A DNA stretch of 12,460 bases from CAYNYF01 sp964401385 (lineage in GTDB: Bacteria; Planctomycetota; Phycisphaerae; SM23-33): NCBI GenBank assembly GCA_964401385.1, contig CAYNYF010000104.1, positions 1 through 12,460 of the forward strand, read 5' to 3'. Within the stretch, counting starts at the first letter, position 1. The number at the start of each line of letters is the position of its first letter. The notes beneath the pieces were generated by a model that saw only the letters and a list, made by a program, of their open reading frames with translations, made no database searches and was not told the origin of the DNA. Shown here piece by piece: positions 1 to 10,607 of the stretch. The translations under genes were made by a program, and so were the position numbers.

Positions 1-40
1 GGATGACACGAACGCCCGAACACGAACTTACACACAATTA

Positions 41-64
41 GTTACACCACTGTCCAGGCGTAAC
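41..64 (-). repeat. Inverted repeat, 8-bp stem with 8-nt loop
   Basis: On the minus strand GTTACGCC (64-57) pairs with GGTGTAAC (48-41) around an 8-nt loop, with one G-U wobble. On the plus strand the same position is an A-C mismatch, so the minus strand is the likelier functional RNA. No T-tract follows, so it is a poor intrinsic terminator. Confidence 0.4.
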
Positions 65-149
65 CGTCCCAAGGATTGTGGGGGGTTTTGCGATGGCAAG
101 AGTACCCCTTACCTCGCGGGCTTGGATTACTTTCCGCACGTCGCTGATT

Positions 150-197
150 CCTCCTTGCCAGGGATGGCTTTAGCCACCTATCGAACCGGCAAAGAGG
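150..197 (-). repeat. Long imperfect hairpin, possible structured RNA
   Basis: On the minus strand CCTCTTTGCC (197-188) pairs over 10 bp with GGCAAGGAGG (159-150), with one G-U wobble. Inside it is a second stem (TGGC, loop TAAA, GCCA; 176-165), and an asymmetric internal loop holds GGTTCGATA (187-179). The GGCAAG arm can pair instead with CTTGCCA at 100-94. I do not recognise an RNA family. T-loop-like letters are present but there is no tRNA cloverleaf. Confidence 0.4.
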
Positions 198-338
198 CTT
201 TTGTTTTGCCACCTCAACCACACTTCTCGGGACGGTTATCTCCAGCGCGTTTTGGGGGGTCGTCGCTGCTGCCCGGCCGGCCCGAGATCATCCCCTTCGG
301 GGTGCGTCGGCTTCGTTACCACAGGCATCGCCCCAAGC

Positions 339-3311
<2,973 letters not shown>

Positions 3312-3351
3312 GACCGAAATCCGTGCCGGCACAAACCGGGTTGTTGCTGCG

Positions 3352-4950
<1,599 letters not shown>

Positions 4951-4996
4951 CGTCTTGACCTGTCGCTTGCTCCGCAAATGCGGTCTTCGTTTCGAA

Positions 4997-5140
4997 TCAA
5001 GGACGCCCGCGCTCCGGCGCCGCCCGAGCGGTCACGGCACAGGAGACTTTATCGTCCTCGTAATCGGTCTCCACGTCGCAAAAGCCCGCCGCCTCCAGGC
5101 GAACGCATCGTATTGTGTCGCCTGTCCGCTCATCACGCAT
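4997..5140 (-). CDS. Small ORF of unknown function between attenuator and cimA
   Basis: A 47-codon ATG ORF on the cimA strand, 46 bp before the cimA start and just past the attenuator terminator. It begins MRDERTGDTIRCVRLEAAG and has an acidic centre (DVETDYEDD), then a basic, Ala/Arg-rich end. GGA lies five bases upstream of the ATG. Codon choice leans to G or C in third position, like the neighbouring genes, which favours real coding. I see no membrane segment or known motif and do not recognise it. It may instead be untranslated leader, or a short ORF that carries ribosomes toward cimA. Length alone is weak evidence. Confidence 0.35.
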   Translation of the reverse strand: MRDERTGDTIRCVRLEAAGFCDVETDYEDDKVSCAVTARAAPERGRP

Positions 5141-5161
5141 CGTTTCCAGCCCGTTGGCAAT

Positions 5162-5195
5162 AAAAAAAGCCCTGGAGCTTTCTTCGCCTCAGGGC
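5162..5195 (-). terminator. Intrinsic terminator (attenuator) before cimA
   Basis: On the minus strand GCCCTG (5195-5190) pairs with CAGGGC (5174-5169). With a bulged C the stem extends by AG-CU. Seven T follow at once (5168-5162). The loop is purine-rich (GCGAAGAAAG). It lies about 210 bp upstream of cimA and after a leader ORF, so it would stop transcription before the structural genes unless it is disrupted. Its 5' arm is shared with the antiterminator pairing described at 5185-5238. Confidence 0.85.
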
Positions 5196-5238
5196 CGTCT
5201 GTCGCTTCAAGAAAACTTGCCGCATGGGCCCTAAGGCG
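5185..5238 (-). promoter_or_regulatory. Antiterminator pairing that competes with the terminator
   Basis: CGCCTTAGGGCC (5238-5227, containing the leader stop codon TAG) is complementary to GGCCCTGAGGCG (5196-5185) over all 12 positions, eleven Watson-Crick pairs plus one G-U. The second segment contains the whole 5' arm of the terminator, so the two hairpins exclude each other. A ribosome at the leader stop would cover the first segment and allow termination. A ribosome stalled on the Ile/Val codons would leave most or all of it free and favour read-through. This is the logic of the ilv, leu and trp attenuators; its operation here is inferred. Confidence 0.8.
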
Positions 5239-5332
5239 CGCAGGATACGATTACGATGACGATCGTGCGGGCGCGGACACCGCTCGTGTCCACCGGAGGT
5301 CTCCAAACCTGCATGTCCCGAACCGCTCGCAT
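5231..5332 (-). CDS. Ile/Val-rich leader peptide of the cimA-valS attenuator
   Basis: A 33-codon ORF starting at ATG 5332 with an AAAAGG Shine-Dalgarno sequence five bases upstream. Its C-terminal part reads TIVIVIVSCAP (residues 23-33), with codons ATC GTC ATC GTA ATC GTA in a row (5263-5246), four codons before the TAG. A control-codon run just before the stop, over a strand of the antiterminator, is the hallmark of a leader peptide whose translation, not its product, matters. It begins about 35 nt after the predicted transcription start. Within the coding part, GGACAC-GAGCG-GTGTCC (5291-5275) forms a hairpin that could pause RNA polymerase so that the ribosome catches up. I found no strong protector pairing for the first antiterminator strand beyond CCGCA (5270-5266) with TGCGG (5224-5220). 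Confidence 0.85.
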   Translation of the reverse strand: MRAVRDMQVWRPPVDTSGVRARTIVIVIVSCAP

Positions 5333-5356
5333 CGTTACCTTTTGCCTGCGTTACCT
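5333..5356 (-). repeat. Direct repeat AGGTAACG in the leader 5' UTR
   Basis: Two identical AGGTAACG octamers (5356-5349 and 5340-5333) lie 16 nt apart. The second holds the leader Shine-Dalgarno bases and abuts the ATG. The repeat may be chance or a binding site. Confidence 0.4.
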
Positions 5357-5365
5357 ACAGGGCTT

Positions 5366-5383
5366 CCGATATGATTATATCGG
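5366..5383. repeat. Inverted repeat over the -10 box and start site
   Basis: CCGATAT (5383-5377), spacer AATC, ATATCGG (5372-5366): a perfect 7-bp inverted repeat that contains half of the TATAAT box and the predicted start site. It could be the operator of a dimeric repressor or a 5'-end RNA hairpin. The function is inferred. Confidence 0.45.
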
Positions 5384-5401
5384 CTGCGCGCGGCGCGTCA
5401 A
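5374..5401 (-). promoter_or_regulatory. Sigma70-type promoter for leader-cimA-valS
   Basis: TTGACG (5401-5396, five of six consensus bases), a 16-bp spacer and a perfect TATAAT (5379-5374) on the minus strand, 26 bp past the stop of the upstream hydrolase gene. Transcription would start near 5367, about 35 nt before the leader ATG. It makes cimA-valS a unit of its own, although read-through from the NDK-hydrolase pair is possible because no terminator separates them. Confidence 0.8.
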
Positions 5402-5426
5402 TAAGAGATTCCAGAACCGCCCGGTG

Positions 5427-6152
5427 CTAGATCCGCTGCCGCAGGAACGGATTCGATCGGCGCTCCCGGCCGATGGTTGAGGCCGAGCCGTGACCGGGCA
5501 GGACGCGAGTGCCGTCGGGCAGGGCCAGCAGGTTGGTCTTGATCTTCTCCAGCAGGCGGGCTTCGCAAGCCCCGGGAATGTCGGTCCTGCCGATGCTGCC
5601 GGCGAAGAGGGAGTCTCCCGTCAAAGCTACGCCGGCGGCGGGACAATAGTAGGAGACGCCGCCAGGGGTGTGCCCGGCCGTGTCCAGAACCTGCCACCTC
5701 AGCGAGCCCATTTGCAGCTCCGCGCCGGGCTCGATGGTTTCTTCGGCCGGTGGAGCCGTGATCTTGAAACCGAACGGCAGCGACATATTGGCCCTCGCGT
5801 CGGACAGCATGTGTGCATCGCCGGACGGACAAATGAGCACTGCGGCGGGACAGACCTGCTTGACGGCCGCAACGCCGGCGATGTGGTCCGCGTGACCGTG
5901 GGTCAGCAGGATCCGCTCCGGCGACAGGCCGCCGTCGCGGAGATGCTTCAGCAGCGGCCCGGGCGAAAGGCCCGGATCAACGATCCAACAGATCTTCTCG
6001 GGCGGCACGGGCGCGCCAGCAGGTCCGCCGGCAGCTACGCCGGGCGGGGCGCCGCTGACCGGAGCGGCCTCGACGGTCAGGACGTAGCAGTTCGTCATCA
6101 GCTCGCCCAAGACGAGACAGCAGACGTCGAGGCCACCAGTCTGCACGCACAT
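5427..6152 (-). CDS. Metallo-beta-lactamase-fold hydrolase, glyoxalase II-like
   Basis: About 241 aa, a normal length for the small glyoxalase-II-like (YcbL-type) hydrolases, which use two metal ions to hydrolyse thioesters or related substrates in the cytoplasm. The ligand set is complete: THGHADH (H85, H87, D89, H90), GHTPGG (H161), TGDSLF (D180) and PGHG (H221). The N-terminus LGELMTNCYVL is typical. An Ala/Gly/Pro-rich insert near residues 30-50 is unusual and probably a surface loop. I chose ATG 6152, which has GAGAGG about ten bases upstream. A GTG at 6188 overlaps the stop of the upstream gene by four bases (GTGA) and remains possible. It is cotranscribed with the NDK-like gene. The true substrate cannot be read from the sequence. 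Confidence 0.9.
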   Translation of the reverse strand: MCVQTGGLDVCCLVLGELMTNCYVLTVEAAPVSGAPPGVAAGGPAGAPVPPEKICWIVDPGLSPGPLLKHLRDGGLSPERILLTHGHADHIAGVAAVKQVCPAAVLICPSGDAHMLSDARANMSLPFGFKITAPPAEETIEPGAELQMGSLRWQVLDTAGHTPGGVSYYCPAAGVALTGDSLFAGSIGRTDIPGACEARLLEKIKTNLLALPDGTRVLPGHGSASTIGRERRSNPFLRQRI

Positions 6153-6184
6153 CCGTCCAGTCCTCTCGGCCTCCGGCGGGGAAG

Positions 6185-7375
6185 TCACTTTCGCCCGGAG
6201 ACCTGCTCCAGGTACTCGGCAATGATCCTCTTGAAGTCACTCTGCCCGCTTTCTTCCCACATGCCGACGATCTTCCGCTCGCGCTCGGCCGAGTGGACGC
6301 TGTCGGAGGCGTGGGCGCCGTTGCGCATCAGGTCCCTTCCGTATTCGCTGCGGACGGTGGCGGCCTCGGCCTTGGTGGGGTCGGTCGAGCCGAGGAAGCG
6401 TCGGATACTGCTGATGGCGTCGGGGCCTTCGTATATCATCGCCAGGCACTTCGTCCGGCTGGCGGTGGCCTTTTCCCGTGGGTCGGACACTTCCTCGGGG
6501 TTGACGGCCGTCATGTACTCTATGATGCGATTGAACTCGGTCTGGGCGTTTCGCTGGGCCAACGTTTCGGCGATGCGGTCGGCATCGGCCATGGTAAACG
6601 GAAACGCGAAGGCGTTGTGCAGGCGGCCGTACACCTCCCGGGCCAGGTTGGGCTGGAGCCGTTTCAGGAACAATTTCCTCAGCGGCTCGTAGAACTCTTC
6701 CGCCTGGGCCACGGTCATGTTGAACAGCTTGGTGCCGACGATCCTCAGTCCGGTCCGGCTGAAGACGTCGATAATGTTGCCCGGCCTGCGGGTGGGGCGC
6801 TCGAAGTTGTCGGGCTTGAGGATGGCCAGACACGCCTCGATTTTGCTGCCGGGCGGGTACTTGCACCGCCCGGTGAACATCCCGCCGTCGGTGTCGCTGC
6901 ACCTGCCCAGCAGCTCCAACTGCGGGATGTTGAGTTCCGCGGTCGGGGCGGTGATCACCGCGGGCTCGAAGTGTCGAATTTGCCCGTCGGGGCCGCGTAT
7001 GAAATCACCGTAGGTGCCGCGGATGCTGTCGCCGACGGGGCGTTCCGTGAAAGAACCGATCACGTCGTTCTTCAAGTGCCGGACAGCGTTGGGTCCTTTG
7101 AACAGCAACACCATGCATCGAGGCAGGAATCCCCAGGGGTTGCCCTGGCTGAGGTTCTCCTGGACGTATCGCTTCCAGGCCTGGACGATGTTGGGGTCGG
7201 CCCCCGAGGAGGCCATCATGTCTCGGTAGGCGGAAACGAACTCGTCGGAGAAGATGAACATGCGCACCGCCACCAGCGTCAGTCGGGCGTGAGCGACCAA
7301 CCGTCCGATGATGCCGCCCGTACGACTCTTGAGAATGCTGTAGGGAGTGATCAGCGCGTATGCCAGTTCGTCCAC
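6185..7375 (-). CDS. Tandem nucleoside diphosphate kinase-like protein
   Basis: About 396 aa, against about 140-150 for an ordinary NDK, with two NDK-like halves. The first half starts at the N-terminus (ELAYALITPYSILKSRTGGI, then CMVLLFKGPNAVRHLKNDVI and SIRGTYGDF). The second starts near residue 181 (ACLAILKPDNFERPTRRPGN) and has CLAMIYEGPDAISSIRRFLG and NGAHASDSVHSAERE. H355 there matches the catalytic phospho-histidine of NDK (HGSDS in most members). In the first half the matching place reads RHFEPAVITAP, so catalytic competence is doubtful. NDKs move the gamma-phosphate between nucleotides. I chose GTG 7375, preceded by GAGG at nine bases and next to the start of family similarity. The frame stays open upstream to 7759, but that part looks like non-coding shadow. 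It forms a pair with the hydrolase gene. Confidence 0.85.
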   Translation of the reverse strand: MDELAYALITPYSILKSRTGGIIGRLVAHARLTLVAVRMFIFSDEFVSAYRDMMASSGADPNIVQAWKRYVQENLSQGNPWGFLPRCMVLLFKGPNAVRHLKNDVIGSFTERPVGDSIRGTYGDFIRGPDGQIRHFEPAVITAPTAELNIPQLELLGRCSDTDGGMFTGRCKYPPGSKIEACLAILKPDNFERPTRRPGNIIDVFSRTGLRIVGTKLFNMTVAQAEEFYEPLRKLFLKRLQPNLAREVYGRLHNAFAFPFTMADADRIAETLAQRNAQTEFNRIIEYMTAVNPEEVSDPREKATASRTKCLAMIYEGPDAISSIRRFLGSTDPTKAEAATVRSEYGRDLMRNGAHASDSVHSAERERKIVGMWEESGQSDFKRIIAEYLEQVSGRK

Positions 7376-7394
7376 GGCCCTTTTCCTCAACACA

Positions 7395-7400
7395 AGTATA
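7395..7400 (-). promoter_or_regulatory. Possible -10 box for the NDK-hydrolase pair
   Basis: TATACT on the minus strand, about 20 bp before the chosen GTG start, next to the Shine-Dalgarno-like AGGAAAAGG. The -35 position (GTCTCA at 17 bp) is poor, so this is tentative. It implies a very short 5' UTR. Confidence 0.3.
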
Positions 7401-7580
7401 CCACCGGCGTCGGATCTTGAGACCGACGGGCTTCCGGGGCGCCTCTGGAGCTGGCGGCCCCGCCCGGCACGGCGACGGCCACGATCCAGCGTTTCGGCCC
7501 GCTGCCGCAATGCACCGCCGGCTAGGGTCATATAGTCGCTTCGCCGGCGAGATGCAACACCATCCTGTCCGAAAGAACAA

Positions 7581-7608
7581 TTGACTTGCCCCGGGCGGCT
7601 TCTATAAT
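7581..7608 (+). promoter_or_regulatory. Sigma70-type promoter for lptD
   Basis: TTGACT (7581-7586), a 16-bp spacer and a perfect TATAAT (7603-7608). The start would be near 7614-7616, about 68 nt before the chosen lptD GTG. The geometry matches the cimA leader promoter. Confidence 0.75.
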
Positions 7609-7613
7609 CCCTG

Positions 7614-7628
7614 ACAAGCTGGGCTTGT
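7614..7628 (+). repeat. Hairpin at the predicted 5' end of the lptD mRNA
   Basis: ACAAGC, loop TGG, GCTTGT: a perfect 6-bp inverted repeat at the predicted transcription start. It could be a 5' stabilising hairpin or an operator half-site pair. Confidence 0.35.
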
Positions 7629-7682
7629 TGGATGAGGAAGGGTGACCCTGGCGGCCGTGGCTTCGGCCCATGGAGACCCGAC

Positions 7683-10547
7683 GTGACTCTGACCGCGCGT
7701 TTAGGCTCGTTCGCCGCCGCATTCCTGCTGTGTGTCTGTGCGGTGGCGGCGGGCGACAACGGGAACCAAGTCTACCTTTACGAAGACGTGCTGATCGCCG
7801 GCAAGGTGATGCACAGCTTCACCTCGGCGGGCGAGAACGTCAGCGTCGTGCTTGGCGAGTTCTCCCTGACGATCGGCAAGCGGACGCTGAGCGGGCGAGA
7901 CGCGGTGGTGTGGATCAGGGAGCACCGCCTGGGACAGCAGGTCCGCCGCGACATCGAGGTGTATATCGAAGGCGACGCCAGCCGCCCCGCCCGGGTCGTC
8001 GAGCCCGACGGCACCACCACCAAAGACCGGTTGCTATTGGTCGTTCTCCGTCAGCAAGGCAGTTTGCGCGCCCGAGTCGGCCGGCACAGCGACAGGCCGG
8101 TGGAGACGCTTCCCCTGTACCGTCGGGCGACGGCGACGCGAAAGGGGCTCCAGCCGACGACCCAGACGGCGGCGCCGGCGCCCGGCCAGGAGCGGCCCGC
8201 CCGCGTCACCAGGCCACGGCCGCGTCTGCCTCAGCCGGTTACGTACCGGGCCGATTCGACCACCAGTAAACTCATGCCCGACCCGCGCGACCCGGAGACT
8301 CAAATCAGGGTCACCATCGTCAAGGGCAACGTCTATCTTTCCCACGGCAGCCCCGACAGCGACCTGTTTCTGGAGATACGCTCGGATGCGGCCGTGCTGT
8401 ACACCGACCCGAAGCAGGAACCCAAGCTGGGGGCTGCGGCCGTTGTCGCGGCCTACCTGGAGGGAGACGTCATATTGCGCCGCGGCGAGCGGACCGTGGA
8501 GGCGAATCGGCTCTTCTACGATTTCCGCAACGGCCGGGCGATCATCATCCAGCCCGTCTTCCGCACCATCCAGCAGCAGCGCGACATTCCGGTATACATC
8601 CGAGCCAAGGAGGCGCGGCAACTGGCCGCCCGGCCGGCGCCCCAAGTGGGCCGCGTCGCCGGCTATCGCTGGAAGTTTCGGGAAGCGATCGTAACCACCA
8701 GCGACTTCCACACGCCCGAGTATCACATCGGCGCCAGACGCGTGTATTTCGAAGACACCACGCCCTACGACGACAAGGGCGTCGCCCTGGCCGAGCGCGG
8801 CTGGCGGACCAAATTGGTCAACACCACCTTCAACCTCCGATCCATCCCCCTGCTGTGGCTGCCGTACGTCGTCGGCGACGCCGAGGAGGGTCACACCGCC
8901 CTGCGCAAGATGCAGGTCGGCAAAAGCGGGCGCCTCGGATGGGGCGGCGAATCGGAATGGTTCCTGTTCCGCCTGCTGGGGCTGCCCAGGCCGGAGGGCT
9001 TCAAGGGGCGTCTCGAGGCCGACTGGCACGAGCGCGGCGTGCTGCTGGGTCCGAAACTGAGCTACAGCCGCGAGACCTACAGCGGCTACGCCCTGGCCTA
9101 CGGCGTGCTGGACAACCAGCGAGAGGACGACTTCGGCACCGAGCGAGATAACATCCAAGCCCGGCGCCAGCGCGGACGGCTGCTGTGGCGGCACAAGCAG
9201 TTCCTGCCTCGCGACTGGCAACTGCAACTAGAGGCCAGCTACCTCTGCGATGAAAACTTCCTGGAGGAGTTCTTCCCCGGGGAGTTCTGGACCGGCAAGG
9301 AGCAGGAAACACTCCTCTACGCCAAGAAGCAGCGGGACAACTGGGCGATCACCGGACTAGTCAAGTGGCAGATCAACGACTTCGCCCGGGACAACGCCAG
9401 GCTGCACCGGCTGTGGCTGGCCCAGACCGAGGCGCTGCCGGACCTGGCCGGCTACCTGGTCGGGCAATCGCTGTGGCGGGACAGGCTGACCTGGTACAGC
9501 GAGGGGCACATCGGCGTGGTGCGTTTCCGCCCGCCGGAGCTGAGGGGGCCCGCCAAGCTATTCGCCCTTCGCTCCAGCCGGTCGGTGGCGCGGGTGGACG
9601 TTCGCGAAGAGATCGACCTGCCGCTCGCCGTCGGCCCGGTGAAATTGCTGCCGTATGTCGCCGGCAGGGCCACCTACTGGGAAGACTCGCCGCGCGATCA
9701 GGGCCTGGTCCGGCCGTGGGGACAGGCTGGAGTCAACGCAACCATGCACATCTGGCGGATCTATAACCAGGTGAAGAGCCGGCTGTGGGACTTGAACCGC
9801 ATCAAGCACGTCATCACCCCCTACGGCAGCCTGTTCTGGTCCTGCACGCCCGTGCAACCGCACCGGCCCCACCCGTTCAGCCCCGGCATCGAACAGAACG
9901 TGCGCCGGCTCGGCGGCGGGGCCGTCGGCGTGCGCCAACTGTGGCAGACGAAGCGAGGTCCGGAAGGCAATCAGCACACGGCAGATTGGCTTCGGGTGAA
10001 CGCCTACGCGTGTTTCTTCGATGGCGCTGACATCGACCTGCCCGGCGACGGGCGGTACTTCCCCTACCGGCCGGAGTACAGCTTGGCCAGGAACGCTCTC
10101 AACGGCGACGTCACCTGGCACATTTCCGACGCCACCACCTTCCTGGCCGACGCCAACTACGACACCGACTCGGGCGACCTCGCCCGGGCCAACGCGGGCC
10201 TGGCCGTCAGCCGCGACCCCCGACTGAAGTACTACGGCGGGGTCCGCTACATCAAGGACATCGACAGCTCCGTCGGCACGTTCGGGCTAGACTACCAGAT
10301 CAACCCGAAGTACACCGTCAGCGTCTTCGAGCAGTACGACTTCGACCTCGCCGGCGGGACGAACCTCGGCACCACCGTCACGCTGATCCGCAAGTTTCCT
10401 CGAATATTCACGGCCATTACTTTCGTCTACGACCGCTCGCAGAACGATGTGGGCGTGGTATTCAGCATCTGGCCGGAGGGAATTTCCGAGGCCTTCATCG
10501 GAAGTCAAAGGCTGAGTCTGCTGCACGCGGGAACCGAGAGGGACTGA
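7683..10547 (+). CDS. lptD: LPS-assembly protein LptD (OstA family)
   Basis: Outer-membrane beta-barrel that, in the known family, inserts lipopolysaccharide into the outer leaflet with LptE. About 954 aa, longer than E. coli LptD (784). It has a signal peptide (ARLGSFAAAFLLCVCAVAAG, cleavage near residue 25), an LptA/OstA-like beta region (about 28-100), a Pro/Arg/Thr-rich linker (about 135-205), a second OstA-like region (about 208-330, with VEANRLFYDFRNGRAII), and the LptD C-terminal domain starting with VNTTFNLRSIPLLWLPYVVG (about 378-397). A long series of alternating, aromatic-rich strands follows. The two disulphide pairs of E. coli LptD have no obvious equivalent; mature cysteines are few and scattered. 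I chose GTG 7683, with GGAG seven bases upstream and followed by the signal peptide; an ATG at 7632 adds 17 unlikely residues. It stands alone behind its own promoter, convergent with the transpeptidase gene. Confidence 0.88.
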   Translation: MTLTARLGSFAAAFLLCVCAVAAGDNGNQVYLYEDVLIAGKVMHSFTSAGENVSVVLGEFSLTIGKRTLSGRDAVVWIREHRLGQQVRRDIEVYIEGDASRPARVVEPDGTTTKDRLLLVVLRQQGSLRARVGRHSDRPVETLPLYRRATATRKGLQPTTQTAAPAPGQERPARVTRPRPRLPQPVTYRADSTTSKLMPDPRDPETQIRVTIVKGNVYLSHGSPDSDLFLEIRSDAAVLYTDPKQEPKLGAAAVVAAYLEGDVILRRGERTVEANRLFYDFRNGRAIIIQPVFRTIQQQRDIPVYIRAKEARQLAARPAPQVGRVAGYRWKFREAIVTTSDFHTPEYHIGARRVYFEDTTPYDDKGVALAERGWRTKLVNTTFNLRSIPLLWLPYVVGDAEEGHTALRKMQVGKSGRLGWGGESEWFLFRLLGLPRPEGFKGRLEADWHERGVLLGPKLSYSRETYSGYALAYGVLDNQREDDFGTERDNIQARRQRGRLLWRHKQFLPRDWQLQLEASYLCDENFLEEFFPGEFWTGKEQETLLYAKKQRDNWAITGLVKWQINDFARDNARLHRLWLAQTEALPDLAGYLVGQSLWRDRLTWYSEGHIGVVRFRPPELRGPAKLFALRSSRSVARVDVREEIDLPLAVGPVKLLPYVAGRATYWEDSPRDQGLVRPWGQAGVNATMHIWRIYNQVKSRLWDLNRIKHVITPYGSLFWSCTPVQPHRPHPFSPGIEQNVRRLGGGAVGVRQLWQTKRGPEGNQHTADWLRVNAYACFFDGADIDLPGDGRYFPYRPEYSLARNALNGDVTWHISDATTFLADANYDTDSGDLARANAGLAVSRDPRLKYYGGVRYIKDIDSSVGTFGLDYQINPKYTVSVFEQYDFDLAGGTNLGTTVTLIRKFPRIFTAITFVYDRSQNDVGVVFSIWPEGISEAFIGSQRLSLLHAGTERD

Positions 10548-10586
10548 GCCGGCCCCGCTGCCGGGAGGCCTCCGGCCGGCCGGGAA

Positions 10587-10602
10587 AGGCGGTTCGCCGC
10601 CT
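10587..10602. terminator. Possible weak bidirectional terminator hairpin
   Basis: AGGCGG, TTCG, CCGCCT: a perfect 6-bp stem between the convergent stops of lptD and the transpeptidase gene. On the minus strand only TTT follows, and there is no T-tract on the plus strand. The location suits termination but the sequence is a weak intrinsic terminator. The rest of the 60-bp gap is GC-rich, with a GGAGGCCTCC palindrome (10564-10573). Confidence 0.3.
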
Positions 10603-10607
10603 CGGCG

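Larger units (their letters stand above)
1..338. other. Non-coding stretch downstream of valS, with stems
   Basis: I see no convincing gene here. The plus-strand reading frames are short, or continue into the antisense of valS. No clear T-tract terminator follows the valS stop. Two inverted repeats (41-64 and 150-197) pair fully only when read as minus-strand RNA, where the single mismatch of each becomes a G-U wobble. The stretch could therefore be the 3' trailer of the valS transcript or the 5' leader of a gene to the left of the window. I tried to match riboswitch classes I know and found no convincing fit. Confidence 0.5.
7376..7682. other. Divergent intergenic region between NDK-like gene and lptD
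   Basis: About 300 bp between divergent genes. The right part holds the lptD promoter and leader; the left end holds a possible minus-strand -10 box. From about 7401 to 7580 I see nothing specific. ORFs crossing it on both strands have Arg/Pro/Ala-rich translations without family features. Confidence 0.6.

Noticed and set aside
120..215. c-di-GMP (GEMM) riboswitch or tRNA
   Set aside because: Letters such as GGCAAA, AAAGCC and GGTTCGA occur, but the order of GEMM core elements and a tRNA cloverleaf are absent.
288..303. Terminator hairpin downstream of valS (CCCC-GAA-GGGG on the minus strand)
   Set aside because: Only a 4-bp stem with no T-tract.
4951..5426. T-box riboswitch upstream of cimA-valS
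   Set aside because: I saw no T-box consensus (AGGGTGGTACCGCG-like) and no Stem I features. The leader ORF and terminator explain the region better.
6293..7420. 375-codon plus-strand ORF opposite the NDK-like gene
   Set aside because: Antisense to a gene with clear NDK motifs; low-complexity translation.
7376..7759. N-terminal extension of the NDK-like frame
   Set aside because: The extra 128 residues are Arg/Pro/Ser-rich, overlap the lptD promoter and start, and show no family similarity. A GTG with a good Shine-Dalgarno sequence lies where the domain begins.
8034..9227. 397-codon minus-strand ORF inside lptD
   Set aside because: Antisense shadow; lptD has a signal peptide, promoter and family motifs.
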